Source: a bacterium (lineage in GTDB: Bacteria; AUK180). Taken from it: a DNA stretch of 19,887 nt. Each line of letters begins with the position of its first letter. Positions within the stretch are counted from its first letter, which is position 1. The stretch spans positions 1 through 19,887 of the forward strand of contig JAUXGM010000025.1 in NCBI GenBank assembly GCA_030622125.1, given 5' to 3'. Position numbers and translations under genes: made by a program. The notes beneath the pieces were generated by a model. It worked only from the letters and a program-made list of their open reading frames with translations, did no database searches and was not told where the DNA came from. Positions 8,521 to 14,763 of the stretch are shown here, in pieces.

Positions 8521-8608
8521 TGGCGGAGAGGCAGGGATTTGAACCCTGGGTACCTCTCGGTACATACGCTTTCCAAGCGTACACCTTAAGCCGCTCGGTC
8601 ACCTCTCC
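8521..8608 (-). tRNA. tRNA-Ser (anticodon GGA)
   Basis: The 88-nt minus-strand sequence folds as a class II tRNA. A 7-bp acceptor stem is formed by GGAGAGG (8608-8602) and CCTCTCC (8531-8525), followed by G and an encoded CCA at 8523-8521. The anticodon stem is TACGC/GCGTA around a TTGGAAA loop, giving GGA, which reads UCC and UCU. A long variable arm (TGTACCGAGAGGTACC) and a CAGGG-TTCAAAT-CCCTG T-arm complete it. The long variable arm and GGA anticodon identify serine. It is 40 nt downstream of the last BMC gene and has its own promoter. Confidence 0.97.
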
Positions 8609-8624
8609 ACAAAAGATTACAAAT

Positions 8625-8652
8625 ATTATACTGAAAAATCAATAAAAGTCAA
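8625..8652 (-). promoter_or_regulatory. Promoter of tRNA-Ser
   Basis: TTGACT (8652-8647) and TATAAT (8630-8625) with a 16-nt spacer; initiation would fall about 10 nt before the mature tRNA 5' end at 8608. The -35 hexamer contains the TGA stop codon (8651-8649) of the upstream BMC-P gene, so the promoter is embedded in the end of the BMC operon. Confidence 0.8.
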
Positions 8653-8921
8653 GAAGTCGGGCGATATATTTCGTCTATTATACCGCAGATCGTAATATCA
8701 GACGGCGGTCTATTGCCGGTTAACATATCAACGGCTTCCTTCCCTTTAACAAGCAAAACCGTTTCACCGGCACCGGCACCCATCTTATCAACAGCAATTT
8801 GATAATCACCACTTTCACTTCCATCTGCGTTTAACATCTTAATTATTATCAATTTCTTTCCTATTAATCCGGGTTCACATCTTGAAAGTGTGACTGAACC
8901 GATTGCTTTTCCTATGTTCAT
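8649..8921 (-). CDS. BMC-P (EutN/CcmL) pentameric shell vertex protein, second copy
   Basis: A 90-residue protein of the EutN/CcmL family, whose pentamers cap the vertices of bacterial microcompartments. It begins MNIGKAIGSVTLSRCEPGLIGKK, in which the family strand pattern IGxVxxxxxxxxLxGxKL is visible. It continues with VDKMGAGAGETVLLVKGKEA and ends with the ITICGIIDEI strand. It is clearly different from the other BMC-P at 13453, so the shell may use two vertex types. The ATG is in an ATGA overlap with the rpiB-like gene, so the two are translationally coupled. It is the last protein gene of the BMC operon; its stop codon is inside the tRNA-Ser promoter. Confidence 0.94.
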   Translation of the reverse strand: MNIGKAIGSVTLSRCEPGLIGKKLIIIKMLNADGSESGDYQIAVDKMGAGAGETVLLVKGKEAVDMLTGNRPPSDITICGIIDEIYRPTS

Positions 8922-9532
8922 CTCTCCACTATCCTAACACCGAGATCAAATGCTATTTCTTTGGCAAGTTCCGTTATAATCGCAGCTTTTTCATAATAAA
9001 CGACCTTTTCATTGCTTCTGGAAGCCAACCTTATATCATCACCGGTTATTAACCGTTTTGGCGGAGCAGTATATTTTTCCACTTCTTTTAAATTTGCCTC
9101 TTCAAGTCCAATGATCTTATTTACACGACGCTCGTGTCTACCGCCACTGAATTTCGTTTCTAAAAATTTTTTTACCATTTCTTTTGCAAGGACATCACCC
9201 GTCTGCCCTGCTCCAAAAACAATTATATTGGCATTGTTATGTAATCTTGCACTCTCTGCCATAAATAAATTATTGCAGGTTGCTGCTCTTATTCCCTGTA
9301 TCTTGTTTGCAGCTATGGCAGAACCGATCCCAATGCCATCGATTAAAATACCATAAGGAAAGTTTCCCTTTGCAATCTCGAACCCAACTATTGCAGCAAT
9401 GTCAGGGTAATCAACACTGTCGGGTGTGTAGGTTCCAAAATCCCTGACCTCATATTCTAACGATTCAAGATAGGTTATAAGTTTTTTCTTTAACTCAAAA
9501 CCGCCATGATCACTACCTATTGCTATTCTCAT
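8918..9532 (-). CDS. RpiB-like sugar-phosphate isomerase with C-terminal EutQ/EutT-like extension
   Basis: Residues 1-150 are a ribose-5-phosphate isomerase B (RpiB/LacAB) domain: GSDHGG at 6-11, VDYPDIA at 40-46, IAANKIQGIRAATC at 73-86, ARLHNNANI at 95-103, and the phosphate-binding GGRHERRV at 130-137. Where RpiB normally has GILICGTG, this protein has GILIDGIG, with Asp65 at the usual catalytic Cys. At 204 residues it is about 55 longer than standard RpiB. The extra part (159-204) reads RLITGDDIR then KAAIITELAKEIAFDLGVRI, which resembles the N-terminal LITANDIR/IITPEAREVADLLGF segment of EutQ and the start of EutT-type proteins. RpiB homologues inside BMC operons mark the sugar-phosphate-utilising (SPU) class. 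It lies 9 nt after BMC-T and overlaps the last BMC-P by ATGA. The exact substrate cannot be read from the sequence. Confidence 0.88.
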   Translation of the reverse strand: MRIAIGSDHGGFELKKKLITYLESLEYEVRDFGTYTPDSVDYPDIAAIVGFEIAKGNFPYGILIDGIGIGSAIAANKIQGIRAATCNNLFMAESARLHNNANIIVFGAGQTGDVLAKEMVKKFLETKFSGGRHERRVNKIIGLEEANLKEVEKYTAPPKRLITGDDIRLASRSNEKVVYYEKAAIITELAKEIAFDLGVRIVER

Positions 9533-9541
9533 AATTCATTC

Positions 9542-10099
9542 CTATAATAAACTTCTTTTAATCTCTTCAGTCGGAGCCGGAATAATCTTGTATTGAACAA
9601 GATTGGTATTTCCCTTTAAAAAATCAACTGCTGTCATAACAGATGATTTAACTGCTCCAATCTCACCTGTTAATATAAAATACGCCTTGCCGCCCAATGC
9701 TTTTCCAAGACGCATATCAACAAGTTTTACCTGTGATTCCTTGCATGCAAGGTCTGCTGCTTCCACACATTTAATAATGGAATAACTCTCAACAATTCCG
9801 AGCGCATCCATTTCCGAAAGTGTAACATTCGGAACTCCAATAAGCCCATTTAATACCATATCATGAATATTTGGAATAATTGAATACTCCAAAACAAAAT
9901 CCTTGCCAAGAGTAAAACCGTTTTGAACTGCTTCCTTTACTGCCTGAGTATCACCTGAAACGATAACAATATGCTTTCCCGGACAGACAGGATAATTATC
10001 AAGCAATTTAACATTACCGCCTTTGACCATTTGATCCGCGCAACCTATTCCATCGGCGATACTGTTAAATTCTACCAATGCTATTGCTTTGTTGTTCAT
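9542..10099 (-). CDS. BMC-T tandem-domain shell protein, PduT-like
   Basis: A 185-residue protein with two BMC folds in tandem (about 4-90 and 98-180), the arrangement of trimeric BMC-T shell proteins. It aligns well with PduT: IALVEFNSIADGIGCADQMV, VCPGKHIVIVSGD, then a second domain starting MDALGIVESYSIIKCVEAAD. Cys39 in VCPGK corresponds to the PduT pore Cys (Cys38) that holds a [4Fe-4S] cluster at the threefold axis. PduT works with PduS, which is encoded just upstream, to carry electrons across the shell. A GGAG ribosome site lies 7 nt before the ATG. That site is squeezed between the start codon and the left arm of the inverted repeat around the four-helix-bundle gene, which separates this gene from pduS by 614 bp. 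Confidence 0.93.
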   Translation of the reverse strand: MNNKAIALVEFNSIADGIGCADQMVKGGNVKLLDNYPVCPGKHIVIVSGDTQAVKEAVQNGFTLGKDFVLEYSIIPNIHDMVLNGLIGVPNVTLSEMDALGIVESYSIIKCVEAADLACKESQVKLVDMRLGKALGGKAYFILTGEIGAVKSSVMTAVDFLKGNTNLVQYKIIPAPTEEIKRSLL

Positions 10100-10114
10100 T
10101 CAAAAGCTCCGGTA

Positions 10115-10149
10115 GAGGTTAGAGGCTGGAGGTTAGAGGTTAGTGAAGA
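10115..10149. repeat. Left arm of 35-bp inverted repeat around the four-helix-bundle gene
   Basis: The plus strand reads GAGGTTAGAGGCTGGAGG and continues to 10149. Its reverse complement matches 10687-10721 at 33 of 35 positions. It is made of GAGGTTA-like words followed by GTGAAGA. Confidence 0.85.
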
Positions 10150-10154
10150 CATAA

Positions 10155-10523
10155 TTAACTCCTATTATTTTTCTTATTTTTTAATGAGTTCCGTAATCCA
10201 GATAGCATCTTTATAATTTCAGTTAAATTTTTATTTAATTCCTCATAGCACTCATCTTTAATATATTTTAATTCTTTTGAAACAAATAATTGGTACTTAA
10301 GTTCAGCAGCAGAACTCTTTGAAATGCTTATAAAACGCACAAAATCCTTAGTGCTTTCTCTGTAATTTCCTTCCAATAAATTTGAGCCAATTGAAATTAC
10401 TGCTCTTCTCATTTGAGAAACAATTCCATATAGTTCCTCTTTTGGAAAATGTTTTGTTATCTTATAAACACTTAGTACCATTTCATTTATTTTATTGTAA
10501 ACATCTAAATCTTCAACACTCAT
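10155..10523 (-). CDS. Four-helix-bundle protein (23S rRNA intervening-sequence protein family)
   Basis: A 122-residue helical protein with the hallmark of the S23/IVP four-helix-bundle family: ITKHFPKEELYGIVSQMRRA at about 22-41, then SIGSNLLEGNYRESTKDFVR (about 45-64) and SSAAELKYQLFVSKELKYI. Relatives include the ORFs inside 23S rRNA intervening sequences and the Avd accessory protein of diversity-generating retroelements. No reverse transcriptase or variable repeat is in the window. It has its own AAGGAG ribosome site 8 nt before the ATG. It interrupts the BMC operon between pduS and its PduT-like partner and is enclosed by a 35-bp inverted repeat, so it looks like a later insertion. Nothing indicates a BMC function. 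Confidence 0.9.
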   Translation of the reverse strand: MSVEDLDVYNKINEMVLSVYKITKHFPKEELYGIVSQMRRAVISIGSNLLEGNYRESTKDFVRFISISKSSAAELKYQLFVSKELKYIKDECYEELNKNLTEIIKMLSGLRNSLKNKKNNRS

Positions 10524-10686
10524 TGCTAATCTCCTTCTTTATTTTGTTTCTTTTCTTTTCACTATCCTCTAACCTTTCACTTTCTCTTTTTTTTCTCTTC
10601 ATTGTCAATTGTCCATTGTTCATTGTCCATTGTTTTATTGCCTCTAACCTCTTCTTCTGCGATTTCTATTTTCTTTACTTTTTTTC
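10524..10686. other. Repeat-filled spacer inside the four-helix-bundle cassette
   Basis: No gene. It contains partial copies of the arm motif (TTCACTATCCTCTAACCT at about 10557-10574, CCTCTAACCTC at about 10641-10651), pyrimidine-rich tracts, and a second TCATTGTCAATTGTCCATTG satellite. It looks like an accumulation of intergenic repeats. Confidence 0.7.
10599..10633. repeat. TCATTGTCAATTGTCCATTG satellite, copy 2
   Basis: The first 21 nt are identical to 8388-8408 and the rest is built from the same CATTGTCCATTGTT words. It lies within the inverted-repeat cassette. Confidence 0.75.
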
Positions 10687-10721
10687 TCTTCACTATCCTC
10701 TAACCTCCAACCTCTAACCTC
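10687..10721. repeat. Right arm of 35-bp inverted repeat around the four-helix-bundle gene
   Basis: The plus strand starts TCTTCACTATCCTCTAACC; 33 of 35 positions match the reverse complement of 10115-10149. The arm overlaps the last codons of the pduS-like gene and contains its TAG stop (10716-10714). Confidence 0.85.
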
Positions 10722-12036
10722 TTTTTATTATCTCAACAAAATTTTCACCAACTTCCGCAACCGCTCCGTCAATTGAGCTATGGTAATCTACACCAAGTTC
10801 ATCTTCCTTTGAAATTGCTATAATATCACCCTTTTTAACTTTATCATCTTTTTTAACAATGATACTTGACGGTTTGCCTATGTGTTGATCGGTATATATT
10901 CGAACAAGATCAATATTCATACCGAATTCTTTATATTCCGGATGATGATCAAATTTTTTTATATCAAGGTGGTCCATCAATCTATCCGAATTGATCTCTC
11001 TAAGATCATAATACGATCTTGTAGCTTCGGGATTATTATGATAATGTTCATTTTTGATTTCCTTTTCCGTCATAGTTTTCTTAAATATCTGAGCGACCAA
11101 TCGCGGTGATATATCCATCGGACAAGCAAAAAGTTCGCATACACCGCATTCGGAACATAGAAATGCCATCTCATTCGGAGTAAGTTTGGAAAGAGCGAGA
11201 TTCCGCATCCATTTATGCGGCTCAATCCCATGCCCATTTAAATAACGGGGGCAAAGATCGGTACATCTACGGCATTGGATACAGGCAGATCTTGCTATCT
11301 TAATAATAGCATTTATATCACGATTTCTCTGCCTTATTACCTTTTCGTATTTAGAAAGAATAATTATTCCCGATGTTGTTTTTTTTACAAAACCGGTTGG
11401 TTCTACAAATTTTCCCATCATTGGACCGCCGTCAATGATCACTGCATCCGCAAGTGGAATATTAGGTGATGCAATGTCAAGAAGATATGCAACCGGTGTC
11501 CCGATAGGAACTTTTGTGATGTAGGGATATTTTACATCTCCTGTTACAGTCAAAAACCTTGTTATGTTCTTTTCATTATATCTTACCATTCTGCCAAGAT
11601 GATACATTGTTTCGACATTTTGAACTATTATGCCAACATTTAAGGGAATACCCGCCTCCGGTATGATCTTTCCCGTAACCTCTCGGACAAGGATATGCTC
11701 ATCACCGACAGGATAAATATTCTTAAGTGGGAAGACCTTAATATCGGAACCAATTTCATTTTTTACCGAATCAATCAATGTCCTGTATTTTCCCTTGATA
11801 CAAATAAATACCTTCTTTGCTCCGGTTAGTTCCGCTGCCTTTTTGATGCCTTCCAATACATCATCAAGATGCTCTTTTAATATCGTTTTATCCGTTTCTA
11901 AAAGCGGTTCACATTCAGCACCATTTATGATCAGTGTATCGATTTTAGTGTTTAATTTGAAATAGGTGGGAAATCCGGCACCACCGGAACCGATAATTCC
12001 CGCTTTTTTTATATCAATGATCCCATTTTTGGTCAT
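10714..12036 (-). CDS. PduS-like Fe-S flavoprotein (RnfC family), BMC-associated NADH-linked electron carrier
   Basis: A 440-residue protein of the RnfC/PduS family. The N-terminal nucleotide/flavin-binding region has GSGGAGFPT at 17-25 and NGAECEPLLETD at 38-49. Two [4Fe-4S] motifs follow: CIQCRRCTDLCP (Cys252, 255, 258, 262) and CSECGVCELFACP (Cys294, 297, 300, 305). The C-terminus carries a biotinyl-like/SLBB-type barrel (KPSSIIVKKDDKVKKGDIIA). In Pdu compartments PduS interacts with the PduT shell protein and accepts electrons from NADH (in that system for cobalamin reduction). No cobalamin enzyme is seen here, so a role in reoxidising NADH from the aldehyde dehydrogenase is more likely, by inference. 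The start is in an ATGA overlap with the pduP-like gene. The last codons and stop lie in the right arm of the inverted repeat. Confidence 0.92.
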   Translation of the reverse strand: MTKNGIIDIKKAGIIGSGGAGFPTYFKLNTKIDTLIINGAECEPLLETDKTILKEHLDDVLEGIKKAAELTGAKKVFICIKGKYRTLIDSVKNEIGSDIKVFPLKNIYPVGDEHILVREVTGKIIPEAGIPLNVGIIVQNVETMYHLGRMVRYNEKNITRFLTVTGDVKYPYITKVPIGTPVAYLLDIASPNIPLADAVIIDGGPMMGKFVEPTGFVKKTTSGIIILSKYEKVIRQRNRDINAIIKIARSACIQCRRCTDLCPRYLNGHGIEPHKWMRNLALSKLTPNEMAFLCSECGVCELFACPMDISPRLVAQIFKKTMTEKEIKNEHYHNNPEATRSYYDLREINSDRLMDHLDIKKFDHHPEYKEFGMNIDLVRIYTDQHIGKPSSIIVKKDDKVKKGDIIAISKEDELGVDYHSSIDGAVAEVGENFVEIIKRG

Positions 12037-13451
12037 ACTATCCTAAATCTATCTACCAAAGCACATCTTCTTATTCTTGTAAAAGTAACAGGGGTTGTGA
12101 TACCCTCTCCTGTTGGTGTTGCGATTGTCATTGATGTAGGACCTTCACCCATATATCCAAGTCCCTGAAGCGACATTCCGTTTTTTACGAAGATCGATGC
12201 ATCGCATTTTTTTGCCATATATGAAAGCCGATCAATGTTTGTAGAGTGCATAGTAAATGTATGCCTGTAATGATGTTCCGTTTCAATTGCTCTTTCTACC
12301 GCTTCTTTCCAATCGTTAACTCTTACAATCGGTAAAATCGGAAGAAGCTGCTCCACCTGAACAAGCGGATGATCCCATTTGACCTGCATAATTGCAAGGA
12401 TCGTATCTTCAGAAATATCTATTCCGGCATCCTTTAATATAATATATGGTGCTTTACCAACATATTTTTTATTTATTATCGGGACCCTGTAACCGGTTCC
12501 TTCATCCTTTGCAATTATGAGTTTTGTAACCCTGTCAATATCGCTTTCCGCAATCTCATAGACCTTGTGATTCTTCATACTTGAAATGAGTTTGTCCGCA
12601 ACGGAATTGACAACAAATACCTCTTTTTCTAAAACACAAACGGTATTATTATCGAATGATGAAGATGTAACTATTGCCTCTGCTGCTCTTTCAATGTCCG
12701 CTGTTTCATCTACTATACAGGGTGGATTTCCAGGACCACCGACTATTGCTTTCTTGCCGGAATGCATTGCAAGTCCAACCATAAATTCTCCACCGGTAGC
12801 CACAAGAAGATTAATATTCTTGTGATTCATTAGTTTTTCACTTGTTTTCTGTGTGGGCTCTTTTATAGAGGTCAGGAGATTTTGAGGACCGCCGACTTCT
12901 ACTGCTGCTTTGTTTAAGATCTCTACTGTTTTGAGTGTTACATTCTTTGCAGCAGGATGCGGATTAAATACCATTGTATTGCCGCCTGCAAGGGCACATA
13001 GTCCGTTACTTAAAACGGTAGATGCAGGATTTGTTGATGGCGTTATTGCTCCTATAACACGATAGGGTGCTCGCTCTTCAAGAACCAATCCATGATCACC
13101 CGTATATACCCTGGGTTTAACATCTTCAATGCCGGGAGTTTTTGTTGTAACAAGACGGAGTTTATCCGCCTTGTCCGGCATTTTTCCCATACCGGTCTCA
13201 TCTATCGCCATCTGTCCGAGCATATCGGCGTTTTTTAATGCAGCCTGTTTTATCGCAGTTAATATTTTATCTCTTTCTTCAAGGGATAGTTCTATGAACT
13301 CCTTCTGGGCTTTTTCTGATGCCTGGATCGCATCATCAATATTATCATAGATACCATTAGATGAAACAGAGATTTCACCGGTAAATATATTCTCTTTCTT
13401 AAATTCTTCAATCACTCTTTTAACTAATTTATCTATATCCTTTTCGTCCAT
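12033..13451 (-). CDS. PduP-type CoA-acylating aldehyde dehydrogenase (BMC core enzyme)
   Basis: It oxidises an aldehyde to acyl-CoA with NAD+ and CoA in the compartment lumen. The 472-residue length fits PduP/EutE. Residues 1-20 (MDEKDIDKLVKRVIEEFKKE) form an amphipathic helix followed by a linker, the typical encapsulation peptide. The catalytic Cys is Cys272 in FDNNTVCVLEKE, and the family motifs ITPSTNP (136-142) and GGPGNPPCIVDETADIE (238-254) are present. It lies 1 nt after the BMC-P stop with GAGGTA as ribosome site, and overlaps the pduS-like gene by ATGA. Acyl-CoA would pass to PduL, encoded at the head of the operon. Chain length and aldehyde identity cannot be decided from motifs. 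Confidence 0.95.
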   Translation of the reverse strand: MDEKDIDKLVKRVIEEFKKENIFTGEISVSSNGIYDNIDDAIQASEKAQKEFIELSLEERDKILTAIKQAALKNADMLGQMAIDETGMGKMPDKADKLRLVTTKTPGIEDVKPRVYTGDHGLVLEERAPYRVIGAITPSTNPASTVLSNGLCALAGGNTMVFNPHPAAKNVTLKTVEILNKAAVEVGGPQNLLTSIKEPTQKTSEKLMNHKNINLLVATGGEFMVGLAMHSGKKAIVGGPGNPPCIVDETADIERAAEAIVTSSSFDNNTVCVLEKEVFVVNSVADKLISSMKNHKVYEIAESDIDRVTKLIIAKDEGTGYRVPIINKKYVGKAPYIILKDAGIDISEDTILAIMQVKWDHPLVQVEQLLPILPIVRVNDWKEAVERAIETEHHYRHTFTMHSTNIDRLSYMAKKCDASIFVKNGMSLQGLGYMGEGPTSMTIATPTGEGITTPVTFTRIRRCALVDRFRIV

Positions 13452-13452
13452 C

Positions 13453-13728
13453 TTATACCTCTTTATCTAAATTTATTGAGTCAATAATTCCAATTATTGC
13501 TGCATCAACAGGGTTATTGCCTTGATAGGTAACAAGCCGAGCAGATGAGCCCTGAACTATCAAAACTATTTCTTTATAACCTGCCTGAACAGAGTCAAGA
13601 CAGACAATTGGATTTCCGATCGGCTTATATTTTAAATCTAACGGTTGAACTATAAGAAGTTTTGTTCCTTCAAGTTTTGGTTCTTTTGCTGTACAGACTA
13701 CCTTACCAATTATCTTTCCTATTAACAT
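13453..13728 (-). CDS. BMC-P (EutN/CcmL) pentameric shell vertex protein, first copy
   Basis: A 91-residue EutN/CcmL-family protein: it starts MLIGKIIGKVVCTAKEPKLE, continues with TKLLIVQPLDLKYKPIG and SVQAGYKEIVLIVQGSSAR, and ends DAAIIGIIDSI. It should close the vertices of the microcompartment shell. It follows an intrinsic terminator-like hairpin by 20 nt and has an AGAGGT ribosome site. Together with the 8649-8921 protein it gives the locus two non-identical pentamers, one near each end of the operon. Confidence 0.95.
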   Translation of the reverse strand: MLIGKIIGKVVCTAKEPKLEGTKLLIVQPLDLKYKPIGNPIVCLDSVQAGYKEIVLIVQGSSARLVTYQGNNPVDAAIIGIIDSINLDKEV

Positions 13729-13747
13729 AATTTTTACCTCTTAAATT

Positions 13748-13773
13748 AAAAAAAAGGGAGAATTTCTTCTCCC
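13748..13773 (-). terminator. Intrinsic terminator or attenuator between BMC-H and BMC-P
   Basis: On the minus strand GGGAGAA (13773-13767), a GAAA tetraloop (13766-13763) and TTCTCCC (13762-13756) form a perfect 7-bp stem, followed by eight Ts (13755-13748). It lies 16 nt after the BMC-H stop and 20 nt before the next start codon, with no evident new promoter after it. Partial read-through would make pduL and BMC-H more abundant than the downstream genes. Confidence 0.88.
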
Positions 13774-13788
13774 CGTTCCATTTACCGA

Positions 13789-14076
13789 TTACTTAGCAGC
13801 TTTATTTAACTTAATAGGAAAGATACCTTCAAGATTTGAATGAGGTCTTGGGATTACATGAACACTTACAAGTTCACCAACTTTTTGTGCTGCTGCTGCT
13901 CCTGCATCCGTAGCTGCTTTACATGCTGCAACATCGCCTCTGATCAATGCCGTTACATAACCACCACCGGTTTTTTCATAACCGACAAGGGTAACCTTTG
14001 CTGCTTTGACCATTGCATCTGCTGCTTCAATGCATGATATTAAACTTTTTGTTTCAATCATTCCTAATGCTTCCAT
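13789..14076 (-). CDS. BMC-H hexameric shell protein (PduA/PduJ-like)
   Basis: A 95-residue single-BMC-domain protein: it begins [20 protein letters not shown] and continues with [18 protein letters not shown]; the third strand reads [20 protein letters not shown] and the end [17 protein letters not shown]. It is the bulk facet protein of the microcompartment. The pore loop is KTGGGYVTA, glycine-only where PduA has a Ser, with a Tyr next to it. A strong GGAGG ribosome site precedes the ATG. It is the only BMC-H in the window and is placed before the terminator hairpin, consistent with a need for high abundance. Confidence 0.96.
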   Translation of the reverse strand: MEALGMIETKSLISCIEAADAMVKAAKVTLVGYEKTGGGYVTALIRGDVAACKAATDAGAAAAQKVGELVSVHVIPRPHSNLEGIFPIKLNKAAK

Positions 14077-14092
14077 TTGAAACCTCCATATT

Positions 14093-14728
14093 TTATTTTA
14101 TTATTCTTCCTTTTTCACCGCTTTTTATTGCAAAAGCGTTGCCTTCATCAGTATCAAGATGAATGGCATCGAAAGATTCATTGCTAACACGAACTACAAT
14201 ATCCTTTATGATCGCACTTCTTTCTGTTTTCACCTCAACATCAATGCTGTCGCCATCCTTGATGCCGAACTTTTCAGCGGTATCGGGACAACAATGAAAA
14301 TGTCTCTTTGCTGCGATAACACCTTTTTTTAATATGACAAAGCCCATTGGTCCATAGACAATACAACCCGGAGTTTCCTCAATATCACCGGACATTCTTA
14401 TCACCGGTTCTATTCCCAACACATAAGAATCACTAATTGATATTTCAATTTGTGTTTCATCTCTCACGGGTCCGAGTACCCTGACCTGTGGGAATTCTCC
14501 TTTGGGTCCTATGATCCGAACGGTTTCTTCGGCAACAAATTGACCGGGTTGAGAAAGATCTCTTACCTTTCTTAATTGGTAAGCGTTCCCAAATAATGTG
14601 TAGAGATCTTCTTTTGAGAGATGTATATGTCGTGCAGAAATCTCGATCAATATTCCCTGTTTATTATATTCAAATTCATTTGCAACCTTTTTTATAAGGG
14701 ACTTGATTTTCTCTTCATCGATACTCAT
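14093..14728 (-). CDS. pduL: PduL-type phosphate acyltransferase (phosphotransacylase)
   Basis: PduL converts acyl-CoA and phosphate to acyl-phosphate, recycling CoA in the compartment. Metal-binding and core motifs are present: [50 protein letters not shown] and [15 protein letters not shown]. From the ATG at 14728 the protein is 211 residues, and residues 1-19 ([19 protein letters not shown]) form an amphipathic helix suited to an encapsulation peptide. A longer frame starting at TTG 14755 exists, but the promoter lies across that part, so the ATG is preferred. No ribosome site is evident and the predicted transcription start falls at the ATG. It is the first gene of the BMC operon. Confidence 0.93.
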   Translation of the reverse strand: MSIDEEKIKSLIKKVANEFEYNKQGILIEISARHIHLSKEDLYTLFGNAYQLRKVRDLSQPGQFVAEETVRIIGPKGEFPQVRVLGPVRDETQIEISISDSYVLGIEPVIRMSGDIEETPGCIVYGPMGFVILKKGVIAAKRHFHCCPDTAEKFGIKDGDSIDVEVKTERSAIIKDIVVRVSNESFDAIHLDTDEGNAFAIKSGEKGRIIK

Positions 14729-14734
14729 AAACTC

Positions 14735-14763
14735 ATTATAATAAAATTTCAACAAAAAGTCAA
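14735..14763 (-). promoter_or_regulatory. Promoter of the BMC operon
   Basis: TTGACT (14763-14758) and TATAAT (14740-14735) with a 17-nt spacer, near consensus. Only six nucleotides separate the -10 box from the pduL ATG at 14728, so initiation would fall at or within a base or two of the start codon. It begins about 30 bp after the stop of the DUF4139 gene; no terminator is visible between them. Confidence 0.78.

Noticed and set aside
10115-10721. Diversity-generating retroelement, because the four-helix-bundle protein resembles Avd
   Set aside because: No reverse transcriptase, template repeat or variable-repeat target is present; the sequence fits the IVP-type family equally well.
14729-14755. 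TTG-initiated extension of pduL by nine codons
   Set aside because: The -10 box of the operon promoter lies inside this stretch and the added residues have no family resemblance; the ATG at 14728 directly begins an encapsulation-peptide-like helix.
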